From Arthrobacter sp. ISL-5 (lineage in GTDB: Bacteria; Actinomycetota; Actinomycetes; Actinomycetales; Micrococcaceae), in the NCBI RefSeq assembly GCF_018613835.1, contig NZ_JAGGPM010000007.1, positions 62,001 to 126,000 of the forward strand: a DNA stretch of 64,000 nucleotides, in the 5' to 3' direction. Under the pieces are notes generated by a model. That model was not told where the DNA came from. It ran no database searches and saw nothing but the letters and a program-made list of their open reading frames with translations. The position numbers were made by a program, and so were the translations under genes. Below, piece after piece: positions 41,191-49,155 of this stretch (its first letter is position 1; each line of letters starts with the position of its first letter).

Positions 41191-42360
41191 GTGGACCTGT
41201 TTGAATATCAGGCGCGCGATATGTTCGAGGCGCACGGTGTACCCGTGCTTGCTGGCATCGTGGCGCACACCCCTGAAGAAGCAAAGGCAGCTGCCGAGAA
41301 GATCGGCGGCGTAACTGTCGTCAAGGCACAGGTTAAGGTCGGTGGCCGAGGCAAGGCCGGCGGCGTTAAGGTCGCCAAGACCGCCGATGAGGCTCTGGAG
41401 CATTCCACCAACATCCTGGGCATGGACATCAAGGGCCACACCGTAAACAAGGTGATGATCGCCCAGGGTGCGGATATTGCCGAGGAATACTACTTCTCCG
41501 TCCTGCTGGACCGGGCCAACCGCAACTACCTGGCCATGTGCTCGGTTGAGGGCGGCATGGAAATCGAGCAGCTCGCCGTCGAACGCCCCGAGGCGCTGGC
41601 CAAGGTTGCCATCGACCCCGCAGTGGGTATCGACCAGGCCAAGGCCGACGAAATCGTCGCCGAAGCCGGTTTCGCTGAGGAACTGCGCGGCAAAGTCGCC
41701 GCCGTCATCCTCAAGCTCTGGGACGTCTTCAAGAAGGAAGATGCAACCCTCGTTGAGGTCAACCCCCTCGTGAAGACCGGCGCAGGCGACATCGTTGCCC
41801 TCGACGGCAAGGTGACCCTGGACGAGAACGCGGACTTCCGCCACGCCAAGCACGCGCTCCTGGAAGACAAGGACGCTGCCGATCCGCTCGAGGCCAAGGC
41901 CAAGGCGCAGGACCTCAACTACGTCAAGCTCGACGGCGAAGTTGGCATCATCGGCAACGGCGCCGGCCTGGTCATGTCCACGCTTGACGTCGTTGCCTAC
42001 GCAGGCGAAAAGCACGGCAACGTCAAGCCCGCCAACTTCCTGGACATCGGCGGCGGAGCGTCCGCCGAGGTCATGGCAGCCGGCTTGGACGTCATCCTGG
42101 GCGACGAGCAGGTCAAGGCCGTGTTCGTGAACGTCTTCGGCGGCATCACCGCCTGTGACGCCGTGGCCAAGGGCATCGTGGGCGCACTGGCCGAACTGGG
42201 CCACTCCGCCAACAAGCCGCTGGTTGTCCGCCTCGACGGCAACAACGTCGAAGAAGGCCGCCGCATCCTGGCCGAGGCCAACCACCCTCTGGTCACCCTG
42301 GCCGCCACCATGGACGAGGGCGCCGACAAGGCCGCCGAGCTCGCCAACGCAGCCCGCTGA
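41191..42360 (+). CDS. sucC: succinate-CoA ligase, beta subunit
   Basis: A 389-residue ATP-grasp protein that with SucD interconverts succinyl-CoA and succinate while making ATP or GTP in the TCA cycle. N-terminus [20 protein letters not shown], nucleotide loop [19 protein letters not shown], metal/phosphate region [19 protein letters not shown], and the C-terminal CoA-ligase fold with [13 protein letters not shown]. Start GTG 41191. It is followed by sucD after 30 bases. Confidence 0.97.
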   Translation: MDLFEYQARDMFEAHGVPVLAGIVAHTPEEAKAAAEKIGGVTVVKAQVKVGGRGKAGGVKVAKTADEALEHSTNILGMDIKGHTVNKVMIAQGADIAEEYYFSVLLDRANRNYLAMCSVEGGMEIEQLAVERPEALAKVAIDPAVGIDQAKADEIVAEAGFAEELRGKVAAVILKLWDVFKKEDATLVEVNPLVKTGAGDIVALDGKVTLDENADFRHAKHALLEDKDAADPLEAKAKAQDLNYVKLDGEVGIIGNGAGLVMSTLDVVAYAGEKHGNVKPANFLDIGGGASAEVMAAGLDVILGDEQVKAVFVNVFGGITACDAVAKGIVGALAELGHSANKPLVVRLDGNNVEEGRRILAEANHPLVTLAATMDEGADKAAELANAAR

Positions 42361-42390
42361 TCGAGCCTGTCGAGATCTAGGAAAGAAAAC

Positions 42391-43293
42391 ATGTCTATTT
42401 ATCTGAACAAGGACTCCAAGGTCATCGTCCAGGGCATCACCGGCGGCGAAGGCACCAAGCACACCGCCCTCATGCTCAAGGCCGGCACCAACATCGTGGG
42501 TGGCGTCAACGCCCGCAAGGCTGGCACCACCGTCCTGCACGGCGACAAGGAAATCAACGTCTTCGGCACCGTCAAGGAAGCCATCGCTGAGACCGGCGCC
42601 GACGTCTCCATCGTCTTCGTACCCCCGGCATTCACCAAGAACGCCGTGGTTGAGGCCATCGAGGCAGGCATCGGCCTGGTCGTCGTCATCACCGAAGGCG
42701 TCCCGGTCCAGGACTCCGCCGAGTTCTGGGCACTGGCCCAGTCCACGGTCGATGCCGACGGCAACCAGGTCACCCGCATCATCGGGCCGAACTGCCCCGG
42801 CATCATCACGCCCGGCGAGGCCCTCGTTGGCATTACCCCGGCCAACATCACGGGCAAGGGCCCCATCGGACTGGTCTCCAAGTCCGGCACCCTGACCTAC
42901 CAGATGATGTACGAACTGCGCGACCTGGGCTTCTCCACCGCCATCGGCATCGGCGGCGACCCCGTCATCGGCACCACGCACATCGACGCCCTGGCAGCCT
43001 TCGAAGCTGACCCGGAAACCAAGGCGATCGTGATGATCGGCGAAATCGGCGGCGACGCCGAAGAGCGTGCGGCCGACTTCATCAAGGCCCACGTCACCAA
43101 GCCGGTCGTCGGCTACGTGGCAGGCTTCACCGCGCCGGAAGGCAAGACCATGGGCCACGCCGGCGCCATAGTCTCCGGTTCCGCCGGTACCGCACAGGCC
43201 AAGAAGGAAGCCCTTGAGGCTGCAGGCGTGAAGGTCGGCAAGACGCCGTCCGAGACCGCCACGCTGCTGCGCGAAGTTTACGCAGCCCTCTAA
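42391..43293 (+). CDS. sucD: succinate-CoA ligase, alpha subunit
   Basis: A 300-residue partner of SucC. CoA-binding Rossmann domain ([32 protein letters not shown]), ligase domain with [28 protein letters not shown] and [14 protein letters not shown]. The phosphorylated His lies in [20 protein letters not shown]. Start ATG 42391 with AGGAAAG upstream. A strong stem-loop closes the operon. Confidence 0.97.
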   Translation: MSIYLNKDSKVIVQGITGGEGTKHTALMLKAGTNIVGGVNARKAGTTVLHGDKEINVFGTVKEAIAETGADVSIVFVPPAFTKNAVVEAIEAGIGLVVVITEGVPVQDSAEFWALAQSTVDADGNQVTRIIGPNCPGIITPGEALVGITPANITGKGPIGLVSKSGTLTYQMMYELRDLGFSTAIGIGGDPVIGTTHIDALAAFEADPETKAIVMIGEIGGDAEERAADFIKAHVTKPVVGYVAGFTAPEGKTMGHAGAIVSGSAGTAQAKKEALEAAGVKVGKTPSETATLLREVYAAL

Positions 43294-43307
43294 GCTCCCT
43301 CAAAGCA

Positions 43308-43368
43308 ACGCGGGGTCGCGCTTCGCCTTATCCACCTGGTGGGTTTGGCGAAGCGTGACCCCGCGTTC
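43308..43368 (+). terminator. long stem-loop terminating sucCD
   Basis: 21-base arms (43308-43328 and 43348-43368) pair throughout with a single G-T; loop 19 bases; followed by CTTCGTTT. It begins 15 bases after the sucD stop. Confidence 0.75.
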
Positions 43369-43378
43369 TTCGTTTAAC

Positions 43379-43442
43379 CCAACTGGCTCGCAATAGGTGT
43401 CGTTTTGGACCCTCAAAACGACCACAACTGCGAGCTAGTTGG
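43379..43442. repeat. dispersed palindromic repeat, copy 1
   Basis: Imperfect inverted repeat with outer arms CCAACTGGCTCGCA and TGCGAGCTAGTTGG and inner arms GGTGTCGTTTTG and CAAAACGACC around a short GACCCT centre. The same element recurs at 53858-53924, with matching arm, inner-stem and loop sequences. Confidence 0.8.
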
Positions 43443-43569
43443 GCCACCCCTTGCGCGGAATCTGGCACGGGTCTACGCTGGTTAACAACCGATAGGTTGA
43501 TAAACCATTAGGTTGATTAGCACCATTGGATTGATTGGCAACAGGTAACACCAAGCAAGGGCAGTGACA

Positions 43570-43935
43570 GTGGACACGGGCAACGACGACGACCTTCTGA
43601 ATGCGGCCTTCCTGGCGCTTTCCGATCCGGTCCGGCGCCGCCTCATCTCCCGGCTCAGCCGGGGGCCCGCCACCGTCAATGAACTGGCTGAACCCTTCGC
43701 GATCTCCAAGCAGGCGGTCTCGAAGCACATCCAGGTCCTCGAGCAGGCGCAGCTGGTCACGCGCAGCCGCGATGCCCAGCGCCGGCCCGTCCACCTGAAT
43801 CCCGCACGGCTCGAAGCGCTCACCGCGTGGATCGACCAGTACCGGCTGGTCCGCGAGGCGCAGTTCCGCAGCCTCGATGCCGTGCTCCACTCCAACGCCG
43901 CCCACGGCGGCAGCAGTCAAAAGGACAGAAAATGA
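43570..43935 (+). CDS. ArsR-family HTH regulator
   Basis: A 121-residue winged-helix protein. The core FLALSDPVRRRLISRLSRGP, VNELAEPFAISKQAVSKHIQ (recognition helix) and VLEQAQLVTRSRDAQRRPVH is the SdpR/ArsR pattern without metal-binding cysteines. GTG 43570 is favoured because AAGG is nine bases upstream; GTG 43564 would be too close. It overlaps the next gene (ATGA). ArsR genes paired with an AHSA1/SRPBCC protein are a common operon of unknown ligand. Confidence 0.88.
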   Translation: MDTGNDDDLLNAAFLALSDPVRRRLISRLSRGPATVNELAEPFAISKQAVSKHIQVLEQAQLVTRSRDAQRRPVHLNPARLEALTAWIDQYRLVREAQFRSLDAVLHSNAAHGGSSQKDRK

Positions 43936-44405
43936 GCAACGCGCTTAAACTCACCGTTCCTGACGGCGTCCCGTTCATCGATTGGGAGCGGGAGTTCGAT
44001 TTCCCGGTCGCGGACGTTTTCCGCGCCCACAAGGAGCCGGAGCTGATCTCCCAGTGGCTGGGCCCGCGGAACACGAATATCGATATCGACCACTATGACT
44101 TCCGCTCCGGCGGCACCTACCTCTACAACCACACCGGTCCGGACGGAGTGACCTATGCGTTCAGCGGCATCTTCCACACCGTCCGCGAGAACGACTTCGC
44201 CATCCAGACCTTCGAATTCAGCGGCTACCCGGACATTGTCAGCATCGAATTCATGAACTTCGAGGACCTGGACGGCGGCCGCTCCAGGGTGAGGGGCCAT
44301 TCCGTCTACCCCAGCATGGAAGCCCGCGACGGCATGGCCCAGTCCGGCATGGAGGGCGGCATGAGCGACGGCTACGAGCGGTTGGACGAGCTGCTCGCCA
44401 AGTGA
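43932..44405 (+). CDS. SRPBCC (AHSA1-like) domain protein
   Basis: A 157-residue helix-grip protein. The AHSA1-type features are visible: EREFDFPVADVFRAHKEPEL, ISQWLGPRNTNIDIDHYDFR, SGGTYLYNHTGPDG, and the C-terminal long helix with GMEGGMSDGYERLDELLAK. The fold binds small hydrophobic ligands. Translationally coupled to the ArsR regulator. Role unknown. Confidence 0.88.
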   Translation: MSNALKLTVPDGVPFIDWEREFDFPVADVFRAHKEPELISQWLGPRNTNIDIDHYDFRSGGTYLYNHTGPDGVTYAFSGIFHTVRENDFAIQTFEFSGYPDIVSIEFMNFEDLDGGRSRVRGHSVYPSMEARDGMAQSGMEGGMSDGYERLDELLAK

Positions 44406-44435
44406 TTCCGGCGCACCGGCCCTAATTCCAAAAGT

Positions 44436-44483
44436 ACGACGGCGGGCGGTCACCTTCTCCGGAAGGTGGCCGCCCGCCGTCGT
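44436..44483 (+). terminator. terminator after the ArsR/SRPBCC operon
   Basis: 21-base arms (44436-44456 and 44463-44483) pair perfectly save one G-T, closed by a 6-base loop CTCCGG. There is a short ATTAAAA downstream rather than a U tract. Confidence 0.7.
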
Positions 44484-44528
44484 GCGCCATTAAAACGCCC
44501 CCACAGCCCTATGCGCCATCCGCAGTAG

Positions 44529-44558
44529 TTTGATAGTATGTCAGGACAAACTATCAAA
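44529..44558 (+). promoter_or_regulatory. 30-bp palindromic operator ahead of the tautomerase
   Basis: TTTGATAGT and ACTATCAAA are exact inverted arms enclosing TGTC-AG-GACA. Only one pair of positions (A/A) and the central AG break symmetry. Its right arm runs into the ribosome-binding site AAAGGAG (44556-44562). The core matches the motif found at the iolC and ABC promoters. A binding protein here would block both promoter and translation start. Confidence 0.75.
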
Positions 44559-44568
44559 GGAGCAAAGC

Positions 44569-44973
44569 GTGCCACTGGTTCGAATCGACGTCAATGCAGG
44601 CCGCAGTCCGGAAGAGCTGGGCAATCTAAGTCGGGGCATCCACGACGCCATCCTGGCCGAATACGGCATTCCCGAGCGCGACTATTTCCATATCCTGACC
44701 GAGCATCCCGCCGGGCAGATCGTTGCACAGGATGCTGGCCTGGGCTTCAAGCGCACGGCGGACGTGGTCATGATCCAGATCTTCACCCAGGGCGGCCGCA
44801 GCCAGGAAGCCAAGCAGTCCCTCTTCGCGGCCGTGGCGGACCGGCTCGGACAACTCGGCGTTGCCGGCGAGAACGTCTTCATTGGCTACGTCGAAAATAC
44901 GGCCGGCGACTGGTCATTCGGGTTCGGCCGTGCGCAGTACGTCACGGGCGAGCTTGCGGTGCCCAAAAAGTAG
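44569..44973 (+). CDS. tautomerase family protein
   Basis: A 134-residue protein of the 4-oxalocrotonate tautomerase/MIF superfamily. The catalytic amino-terminal proline follows the initiator (MPLVRIDVNAGRSPEEL). The length and the segments YFHILTEHPAGQIVAQDAG and VVMIQIFTQGGRSQEAKQSL match two-beta-alpha-beta tautomerases. The GTG at 44569 is preceded by AAAGGAG. It shares an operator core with the iol genes downstream, so it may be part of inositol or related carbohydrate metabolism, perhaps handling a keto intermediate; that is inference. Confidence 0.85.
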   Translation: MPLVRIDVNAGRSPEELGNLSRGIHDAILAEYGIPERDYFHILTEHPAGQIVAQDAGLGFKRTADVVMIQIFTQGGRSQEAKQSLFAAVADRLGQLGVAGENVFIGYVENTAGDWSFGFGRAQYVTGELAVPKK

Positions 44974-45048
44974 CCCGCCGGCGGGCCGCCAGCCACCGCT
45001 CACGGAGGGCTTTTTCAGGCGGTTTTCAGTCCAAATGCAAGTTGTAAA

Positions 45049-45094
45049 TATGTCAGTACAAACCTTTGACAGGACATGAATTCTAGGGCAAAGT
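45049..45094 (+). promoter_or_regulatory. predicted iolC promoter with GntR operator
   Basis: TGTCAGTACA (45051-45060), then five bases, -35 TTGACA (45066-45071), 17-base spacer and a weak -10 (CAAAGT, 45089-45094). A second GGACAT half site follows the -35. The arrangement repeats at the ABC promoter near 58683. Confidence 0.55.
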
Positions 45095-45193
45095 AGTGGA
45101 TGTGGTCCCGCTCACGGGGGCCGCGAGGCACCGTAGCCTTGGCCGTTCGGCTGTTAGAGGTACAGAGTTCAAACAGAAAGGTCCACGATCACC

Positions 45194-46207
45194 GTGACCC
45201 ACGAACTGCTCACGATCGGGCGCATCAGCGTTGATATTTACCCGAACGACATTGGGGTGGACCTGGAGGACGTGACGTCCTTCGGCAAGTACCTCGGTGG
45301 CTCCCCGTCCAACGTCGCGGTGGCCGCTGCCCGTCATGGCCGCCGCACGGCCGTCATCACCCGCACAGGTGCTGACGCCTTTGGGAATTACCTGCACCGC
45401 GAACTGCGCAAGTTCAACGTGGACGACTCGTTTGTCACGCCGGTGGCGGAATACCCCACAGCAGTAACCTTTTGTGCGATCAAGCCGCCCCACGATTTTC
45501 CGCTGTACTTCTACGGCCGCTTCCCGACTGCGCCGGACCTGCAGATCAAAGCCGAAGAGCTGGACCTGGATGCGATCCGGGACGCACGGATCTTCTGGTC
45601 CACTGTCACGGGATTGTGCCAGGAGCCCAGCCGTGAAGCACACATCAAGGCCCACGAGGCGCGGCCCCGCACCGAGCTGCGCGAAGGCCAGTACACCATC
45701 CTTGACCTCGATTACCGCCCCATGTTCTGGGCCTCCGAGGAGGAAGCCCGCGCCGAGGTCGCCAAGGTCCTGCCGCACGTCACTGTGGCCATCGGCAACG
45801 ATCAGGAATGCGCCGTCGCCGTCGGCGAGGGAACCCCGGACGAGCAGGCGGACCGGCTGCTGGCCGCCGGCGTGGAAATCGCCGTCGTCAAGCTTGGCCC
45901 GGAAGGCGTCATGGCCAAGACCCGCACCGAGCGCGTGGTCTCCGCCCCCGTGCCGGTGGAGACCGTCAACGGACTCGGAGCAGGTGACTCCTTCGGCGGC
46001 GCCTTCTGCCACGGACTGCTGTCCGGCTGGCCGCTGGCCCAGGTGCTCGACTACGCCAACGCCGCCGGCGCGATCGTCGCCTCCCGCCTGTCCTGCGCCG
46101 ATGCCATGCCGACGCCGGACGAGGTCACCTCGCTGCTGGCCGAACGCGGACGCCTGGTCCCTGGCCAGGATGCCAGCCAACTCGCCCCCGAAGGAGCGGC
46201 CCTGTGA
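45194..46207 (+). CDS. iolC: 5-dehydro-2-deoxygluconokinase
   Basis: A 337-residue PfkB-family kinase that phosphorylates 5-dehydro-2-deoxy-D-gluconate (DKG) in inositol catabolism. N-terminal LLTIGRISVDIYPNDIGV and GGSPSNVAVAAARHGRRTAV; ATP-site motif with catalytic Asp in VNGLGAGDSFGGAFCHGLL. IolC-specific features include FPLYFYGRFPTAPD and DLDYRPMFW. The start is GTG 45194 following AGAAAGG. First gene of a seven-gene operon; its stop overlaps the next start. Confidence 0.95.
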   Translation: MTHELLTIGRISVDIYPNDIGVDLEDVTSFGKYLGGSPSNVAVAAARHGRRTAVITRTGADAFGNYLHRELRKFNVDDSFVTPVAEYPTAVTFCAIKPPHDFPLYFYGRFPTAPDLQIKAEELDLDAIRDARIFWSTVTGLCQEPSREAHIKAHEARPRTELREGQYTILDLDYRPMFWASEEEARAEVAKVLPHVTVAIGNDQECAVAVGEGTPDEQADRLLAAGVEIAVVKLGPEGVMAKTRTERVVSAPVPVETVNGLGAGDSFGGAFCHGLLSGWPLAQVLDYANAAGAIVASRLSCADAMPTPDEVTSLLAERGRLVPGQDASQLAPEGAAL

Positions 46208-47139
46208 GCCTCAACCCCGGTACCGCCACCCTTGCGGTGGACGACGACCCCCGCCGCTACGCGCATCTGAGCACCATCCGCCTGGAAGATCCGGACGCCG
46301 TCGCGCGCGCCGCCAAGGCGCGGCGCCGCCACCCCGGCCCCAAATCCGGCAAACAGAACTTCATTGTTGCCGCCGACCACCCGGCCCGCGGCGCCCTCGC
46401 GGTCGGCAGCGATCCGGTGGCCATGGCGGACCGCCGCCAGCTCCTGGACCGGCTGCGGATTGCCCTGGCTAACCCGGACGTGGACGGCGTGCTGGCCTCG
46501 CCGGACATCATGGATGACCTGCTGCTGCTCGGCGCGCTGGACGGCAAGCTGCTGTTCGGCTCGATGAACCGCGGCGGACTCACCGGGCTGGTCAACGAAT
46601 TCGATGACCGCTTCACCGGCCACACAGCCGCGGCCCTCGAAGCGCTGAGAGCCGACGGCGGCAAGATGCTGACCCGGATCTGCCTCGAGGACCCGGACAC
46701 CGTGGCCACGCTGGAGGCAACGGCCAAGGCCATCGATTCGCTCGCCGAGCGCAAGCTGATCGCCATGGTGGAGCCGTTCCTCTCGGTCCGCGAGAACGGC
46801 AGGGTCCGCAACGACCTGTCCACAGACGCGGTGATCAAGTCCATCGCCATCGCCGAGGGCCTGGGCTCCACGAGCGCCTACACCTGGATGAAGCTGCCGG
46901 TCGTGGCAGAGATGGAACGGGTAATGGCCGCCACCACCATGCCCACAGTGCTGCTGGGCGGGGACCCCGAGGGAACGCAGGACGAAGTCTTCGCCACCTG
47001 GGAAGCCGCGCTCGCGCTTCCTGGCGTGCAGGGACTTACCGTCGGCCGGACCCTGTTGTACCCGCAGGACGGCGACGTTGCCGGCGCCGTGGCCGCGGCT
47101 GCCTCCATCCTCAAGCACACCACAGAAGTATCGGAGTAA
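46204..47139 (+). CDS. Cgl0159-like (beta/alpha)8-barrel aldolase of the iol operon
   Basis: A 311-residue TIM barrel resembling class-I aldolases and the C. glutamicum iol-cluster protein Cgl0159. Candidate Schiff-base lysine in SAYTWMKLPVVAEM; further core strands NFIVAADHPARGALAV, DGVLASPDIMDDLLLLG and GGKMLTRICLEDPD. It follows iolC by a four-base overlap (GTGA), in the place where IolJ, the 2-deoxy-5-keto-gluconate-6-phosphate aldolase, is expected; I infer it fills that step. No other aldolase candidate is in the locus. Confidence 0.8.
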   Translation: MSLNPGTATLAVDDDPRRYAHLSTIRLEDPDAVARAAKARRRHPGPKSGKQNFIVAADHPARGALAVGSDPVAMADRRQLLDRLRIALANPDVDGVLASPDIMDDLLLLGALDGKLLFGSMNRGGLTGLVNEFDDRFTGHTAAALEALRADGGKMLTRICLEDPDTVATLEATAKAIDSLAERKLIAMVEPFLSVRENGRVRNDLSTDAVIKSIAIAEGLGSTSAYTWMKLPVVAEMERVMAATTMPTVLLGGDPEGTQDEVFATWEAALALPGVQGLTVGRTLLYPQDGDVAGAVAAAASILKHTTEVSE

Positions 47140-47145
47140 CCTCCC

Positions 47146-49107
47146 ATGGGAATGAGCACTGCAGCAGGAACCCGTCGAATGACCGTGGCCCAGGCCGTGG
47201 TGGAGTACCTCTCCAAGCAGTACACCGTTGACCGCATCGCCAGCGAGGACTACCGGGAGCGCCTGATCCCGGGCATGTTCGGGATCTTCGGCCACGGCAA
47301 CGTGGCCGGCGTCGGCCAGGCACTGAAGCAGTACCAGGCCGCCGACCCGACGATCATGCCCTACTACCAGGGCCGCAACGAACAGGCGCAGGCTCACCAG
47401 GCTGTGGGCTACGCCCGCCACACCCGGCGCCGCCAGACCTTCGCCATCAGCACCTCGATCGGGCCCGGCTCCTCGAACCTGCTCACCGGTGCTGCGCTGG
47501 CCACCACCAACCGCCTGCCGGTGCTGCTGCTGCCCAGCGACACCTTTGCCACCCGCGCCGCGGACCCGGTCCTGCAGCAGCTCGAACAGCCCTACGCCCA
47601 CGACATCACGGTCAACGACGCCTTCCGTCCGCTGTCCAAGTTCTTCGACCGCGTCTCCCGGCCCGAGCAGCTGTTCTCCGCGTTCCACCACGGGCTGCGG
47701 GTCCTCACGGATCCGGCCGAGACCGGTGCGGTGACCATCTCGCTGCCGCAGGACGTCCAGGCCGAGGCCTTCGACGTGCCCGAGGAATTCCTGGCCGAAC
47801 GTGAATGGCGGATCCGCCGCCCGGAGGCCGACGACGACGACATCCGCCGCGCCGCCGAGGCCATCCGCGCAGCGAAACGCCCGCTGATCATCGCCGGCGG
47901 CGGCGTCCTGTACGCCTACGCCAACGACGAACTCGCGAAGTTCGTCGAGCTCACGGGCATCCCGGTGGGCAACACCCAGGCCGGCGTCGGCGTCCTGCCC
48001 TGGGACCACAAGTTCTCCCTGGGCGCCATCGGCTCCACCGGCACGACGGCGGCCAACGCCATCGCCGCGGAGGCGGACCTGATCATCGGGATCGGCACCC
48101 GCTACGAGGACTTCACCACCGCTTCGCGGACCGCGTTCCAGAACCCGGACGTCAAGTTCATCAACATCAACGTCGCCGCCATCGACGCCTACAAGCATGG
48201 CACGTCGCTGCCGATCGTGGCCGATGCACGCAAAGCCCTGATCAAGCTGAACCAGGCCCTGGGCGGCTACCGCGTGGGCGCCGACCTGGAACAGCAGGTC
48301 GCCGCGGAGAAGAAGCGCTGGGACGCCACGGTGGACGAGGCGTTCGACACCCGGTTCACCCCGCTTCCCGCGCAGAACGAGATCATCGGCGCCACGAGCC
48401 GGGCCATGGACGCCCAGGACGTCGTCATCTGTGCCGCAGGTTCGCTCCCGGGCGACCTGCACAAGATGTGGCGCGTCCGTGACCCCTTCGGCTACCACGT
48501 CGAATATGCCTACTCCTGCATGGGCTACGAAATCCCCGGCGGCCTGGGCGTCAAGCGCGCAGCGCTGGCCGAGGCCGCAGCCGGCGGCGAGCAGCGCGAC
48601 GTCGTCGTGATGGTGGGGGACGGCTCCTACCTGATGATGCACACCGAACTGGTCACCGCCGTCGCCGAACGCATAAAGCTCATCGTGGTCCTGATCCAGA
48701 ACCACGGCTACGCCTCCATCGGCTCGCTGTCCGAACAGCTGGGTTCACAGCGTTTCGGCACCCAGTACCGGGCCCTGAACGAGGAGCAGCACAGCTTCGA
48801 CGAAGGCGAAACCCTTCCGGTGGACCTGGCCCTGAACGCCGAAAGCCTCGGCGTGAAGGTGATCCGGATCGAACCGGAGGAGAAGGTCATCGCCGAGCTG
48901 GAGCAGGCCATCCGCGACGCCAAGGCGGCACCGGAACGCGGCGGCCCCATCCTGATCCACGTCGAATCGGATCCGCTGCTGGACGCCCCGAGCTCCGAAT
49001 CCTGGTGGGACGTGCCTGTCTCTCAGGTCTCCGAACTGGAGTCCACCCGGCAGGCCTTCCAAACCTACGTTGACCACAAATCCCGCCAGCGCAAGCTGCT
49101 GGGCTGA
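47146..49107 (+). CDS. iolD: 3D-(3,5/4)-trihydroxycyclohexane-1,2-dione hydrolase
   Basis: A 653-residue ThDP-dependent enzyme that opens the inositol ring after IolE. N-terminal Pyr domain with YYQGRNEQAQAHQAVGYARH (catalytic Glu), a central domain, and the C-terminal PP domain with VVVMVGDGSYLMMHTEL and the Mg/ThDP asparagine in QNHGYASIGSL. FGIFGHGNVAGVGQAL is a hallmark. Two start codons are possible, ATG 47146 or 47152; the first is used. Six bases after the preceding gene. Confidence 0.95.
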   Translation: MGMSTAAGTRRMTVAQAVVEYLSKQYTVDRIASEDYRERLIPGMFGIFGHGNVAGVGQALKQYQAADPTIMPYYQGRNEQAQAHQAVGYARHTRRRQTFAISTSIGPGSSNLLTGAALATTNRLPVLLLPSDTFATRAADPVLQQLEQPYAHDITVNDAFRPLSKFFDRVSRPEQLFSAFHHGLRVLTDPAETGAVTISLPQDVQAEAFDVPEEFLAEREWRIRRPEADDDDIRRAAEAIRAAKRPLIIAGGGVLYAYANDELAKFVELTGIPVGNTQAGVGVLPWDHKFSLGAIGSTGTTAANAIAAEADLIIGIGTRYEDFTTASRTAFQNPDVKFININVAAIDAYKHGTSLPIVADARKALIKLNQALGGYRVGADLEQQVAAEKKRWDATVDEAFDTRFTPLPAQNEIIGATSRAMDAQDVVICAAGSLPGDLHKMWRVRDPFGYHVEYAYSCMGYEIPGGLGVKRAALAEAAAGGEQRDVVVMVGDGSYLMMHTELVTAVAERIKLIVVLIQNHGYASIGSLSEQLGSQRFGTQYRALNEEQHSFDEGETLPVDLALNAESLGVKVIRIEPEEKVIAELEQAIRDAKAAPERGGPILIHVESDPLLDAPSSESWWDVPVSQVSELESTRQAFQTYVDHKSRQRKLLG

Positions 49108-49155
49108 ACGCCCTAGCGAACAACAGCACCCTTCGACCACTCAAGGAAGAGTCCC

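Noticed and set aside
41137..43158. 673-codon open frame opposite sucC and sucD
   Set aside because: It mirrors the sucCD codon pattern on the other strand and has no family features.
46051..48705. 884-codon open frame on the minus strand opposite iolC/iolD
   Set aside because: It is antisense to clear iol genes, is His/Gly/Val-repetitive with no recognisable domain, and is explained by GC-rich codon bias in the real genes.
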